64,000 nucleotides of DNA from Alloprevotella rava (GTDB lineage: Bacteria > Bacteroidota > Bacteroidia > Bacteroidales > Bacteroidaceae). The notes beneath the pieces were generated by a model, which did no database searches, was not told the DNA's origin, and saw only the letters and a list, made by a program, of their open reading frames with translations. Shown piece by piece: positions 63,991 to 64,000 of this stretch; position 1 is the stretch's first letter, and the number at the start of each line of letters is the position of its first letter. The stretch is from NCBI RefSeq assembly GCF_014195585.1, contig NZ_JACICA010000001.1, positions 62,001 through 126,000 of the forward strand, in the 5' to 3' direction. Both the position numbers and the translations under genes were made by a program.

Positions 63991-64000
63991 CTATTTCCAT

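Overview
The window comes from a chromosome of the order Bacteroidales, most likely Prevotellaceae (Prevotella/Alloprevotella-like). The evidence is an LpxC-FabZ fusion, a Bacteroides-type serine palmitoyltransferase, an aerotolerance (bat) cluster, a SusC/SusD starch locus, short T9SS-like C-terminal tails, and many promoters of the Bacteroidetes form TTTG-N19/20-TAnnTTTG with no Shine-Dalgarno sites. No transposase, phage gene or CRISPR array was found.

Layout. 1-7.2 kb: lipid A genes (lpxD, cut by the window edge; lpxC-fabZ; lpxA), a pRiA4b ORF3-like gene, miaA and a class A penicillin-binding protein, all on +. 7.4-12 kb: dnaE, trxA and a small conserved gene on -. 12.6-18.6 kb: moxR, DUF58, a BatD-like gene, batA, batB and batC on +, with the expected batD and batE absent after batC. 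19.1-22.8 kb: a lipid kinase divergent from spt, then a pair of half-size chromate transporters. 23.2-24.5 kb: five tRNAs and one unknown protein. 25-30 kb: rpsA (-), a lipoprotein, ribE, nth and pgk. 30.4-32.8 kb: a surface-protein locus with an unusual leader. This leader has a promoter, a short ORF containing a (CT)15 tract, a terminator-like hairpin, a Gly-rich small protein, and then a fimbrillin-like lipoprotein. 33.5-36.6 kb: a TPP-riboswitch-controlled TonB receptor and PnuC/PnuT-type thiamine transporter. 36.6-41.7 kb: an AbiE toxin-antitoxin pair and a Dna2-like nuclease-helicase, each with its own promoter. 42-64 kb: a starch locus. It holds a membrane TPR/HTH regulator divergent from a SusA-like GH13, a SusB-like GH97, SusC, SusD, SusE, SusF, a secreted GH13 alpha-amylase, and a 1502-residue clan GH-D-like glycosidase.

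How the starch genes fit together (family knowledge plus inference): SusC/D import maltooligosaccharides across the outer membrane, SusE/F bind starch, the amylase cuts it outside the cell, and the GH13 and GH97 enzymes finish it in the periplasm. The regulator is not SusR-like in architecture but probably fills that role.

The most unusual material is non-coding. A dispersed intergenic repeat is built on a 21-bp module carrying CAATAAGG and occurs five times. Two of these copies sit a fixed 225 bp downstream of a second palindromic module rich in GTTGTCAC/GTGACAAC. The other main candidate is the CT-repeat leader at 30.4-30.8 kb: losing one CT unit would extend its reading frame across the downstream hairpin, so it may be a phase-variable attenuator.
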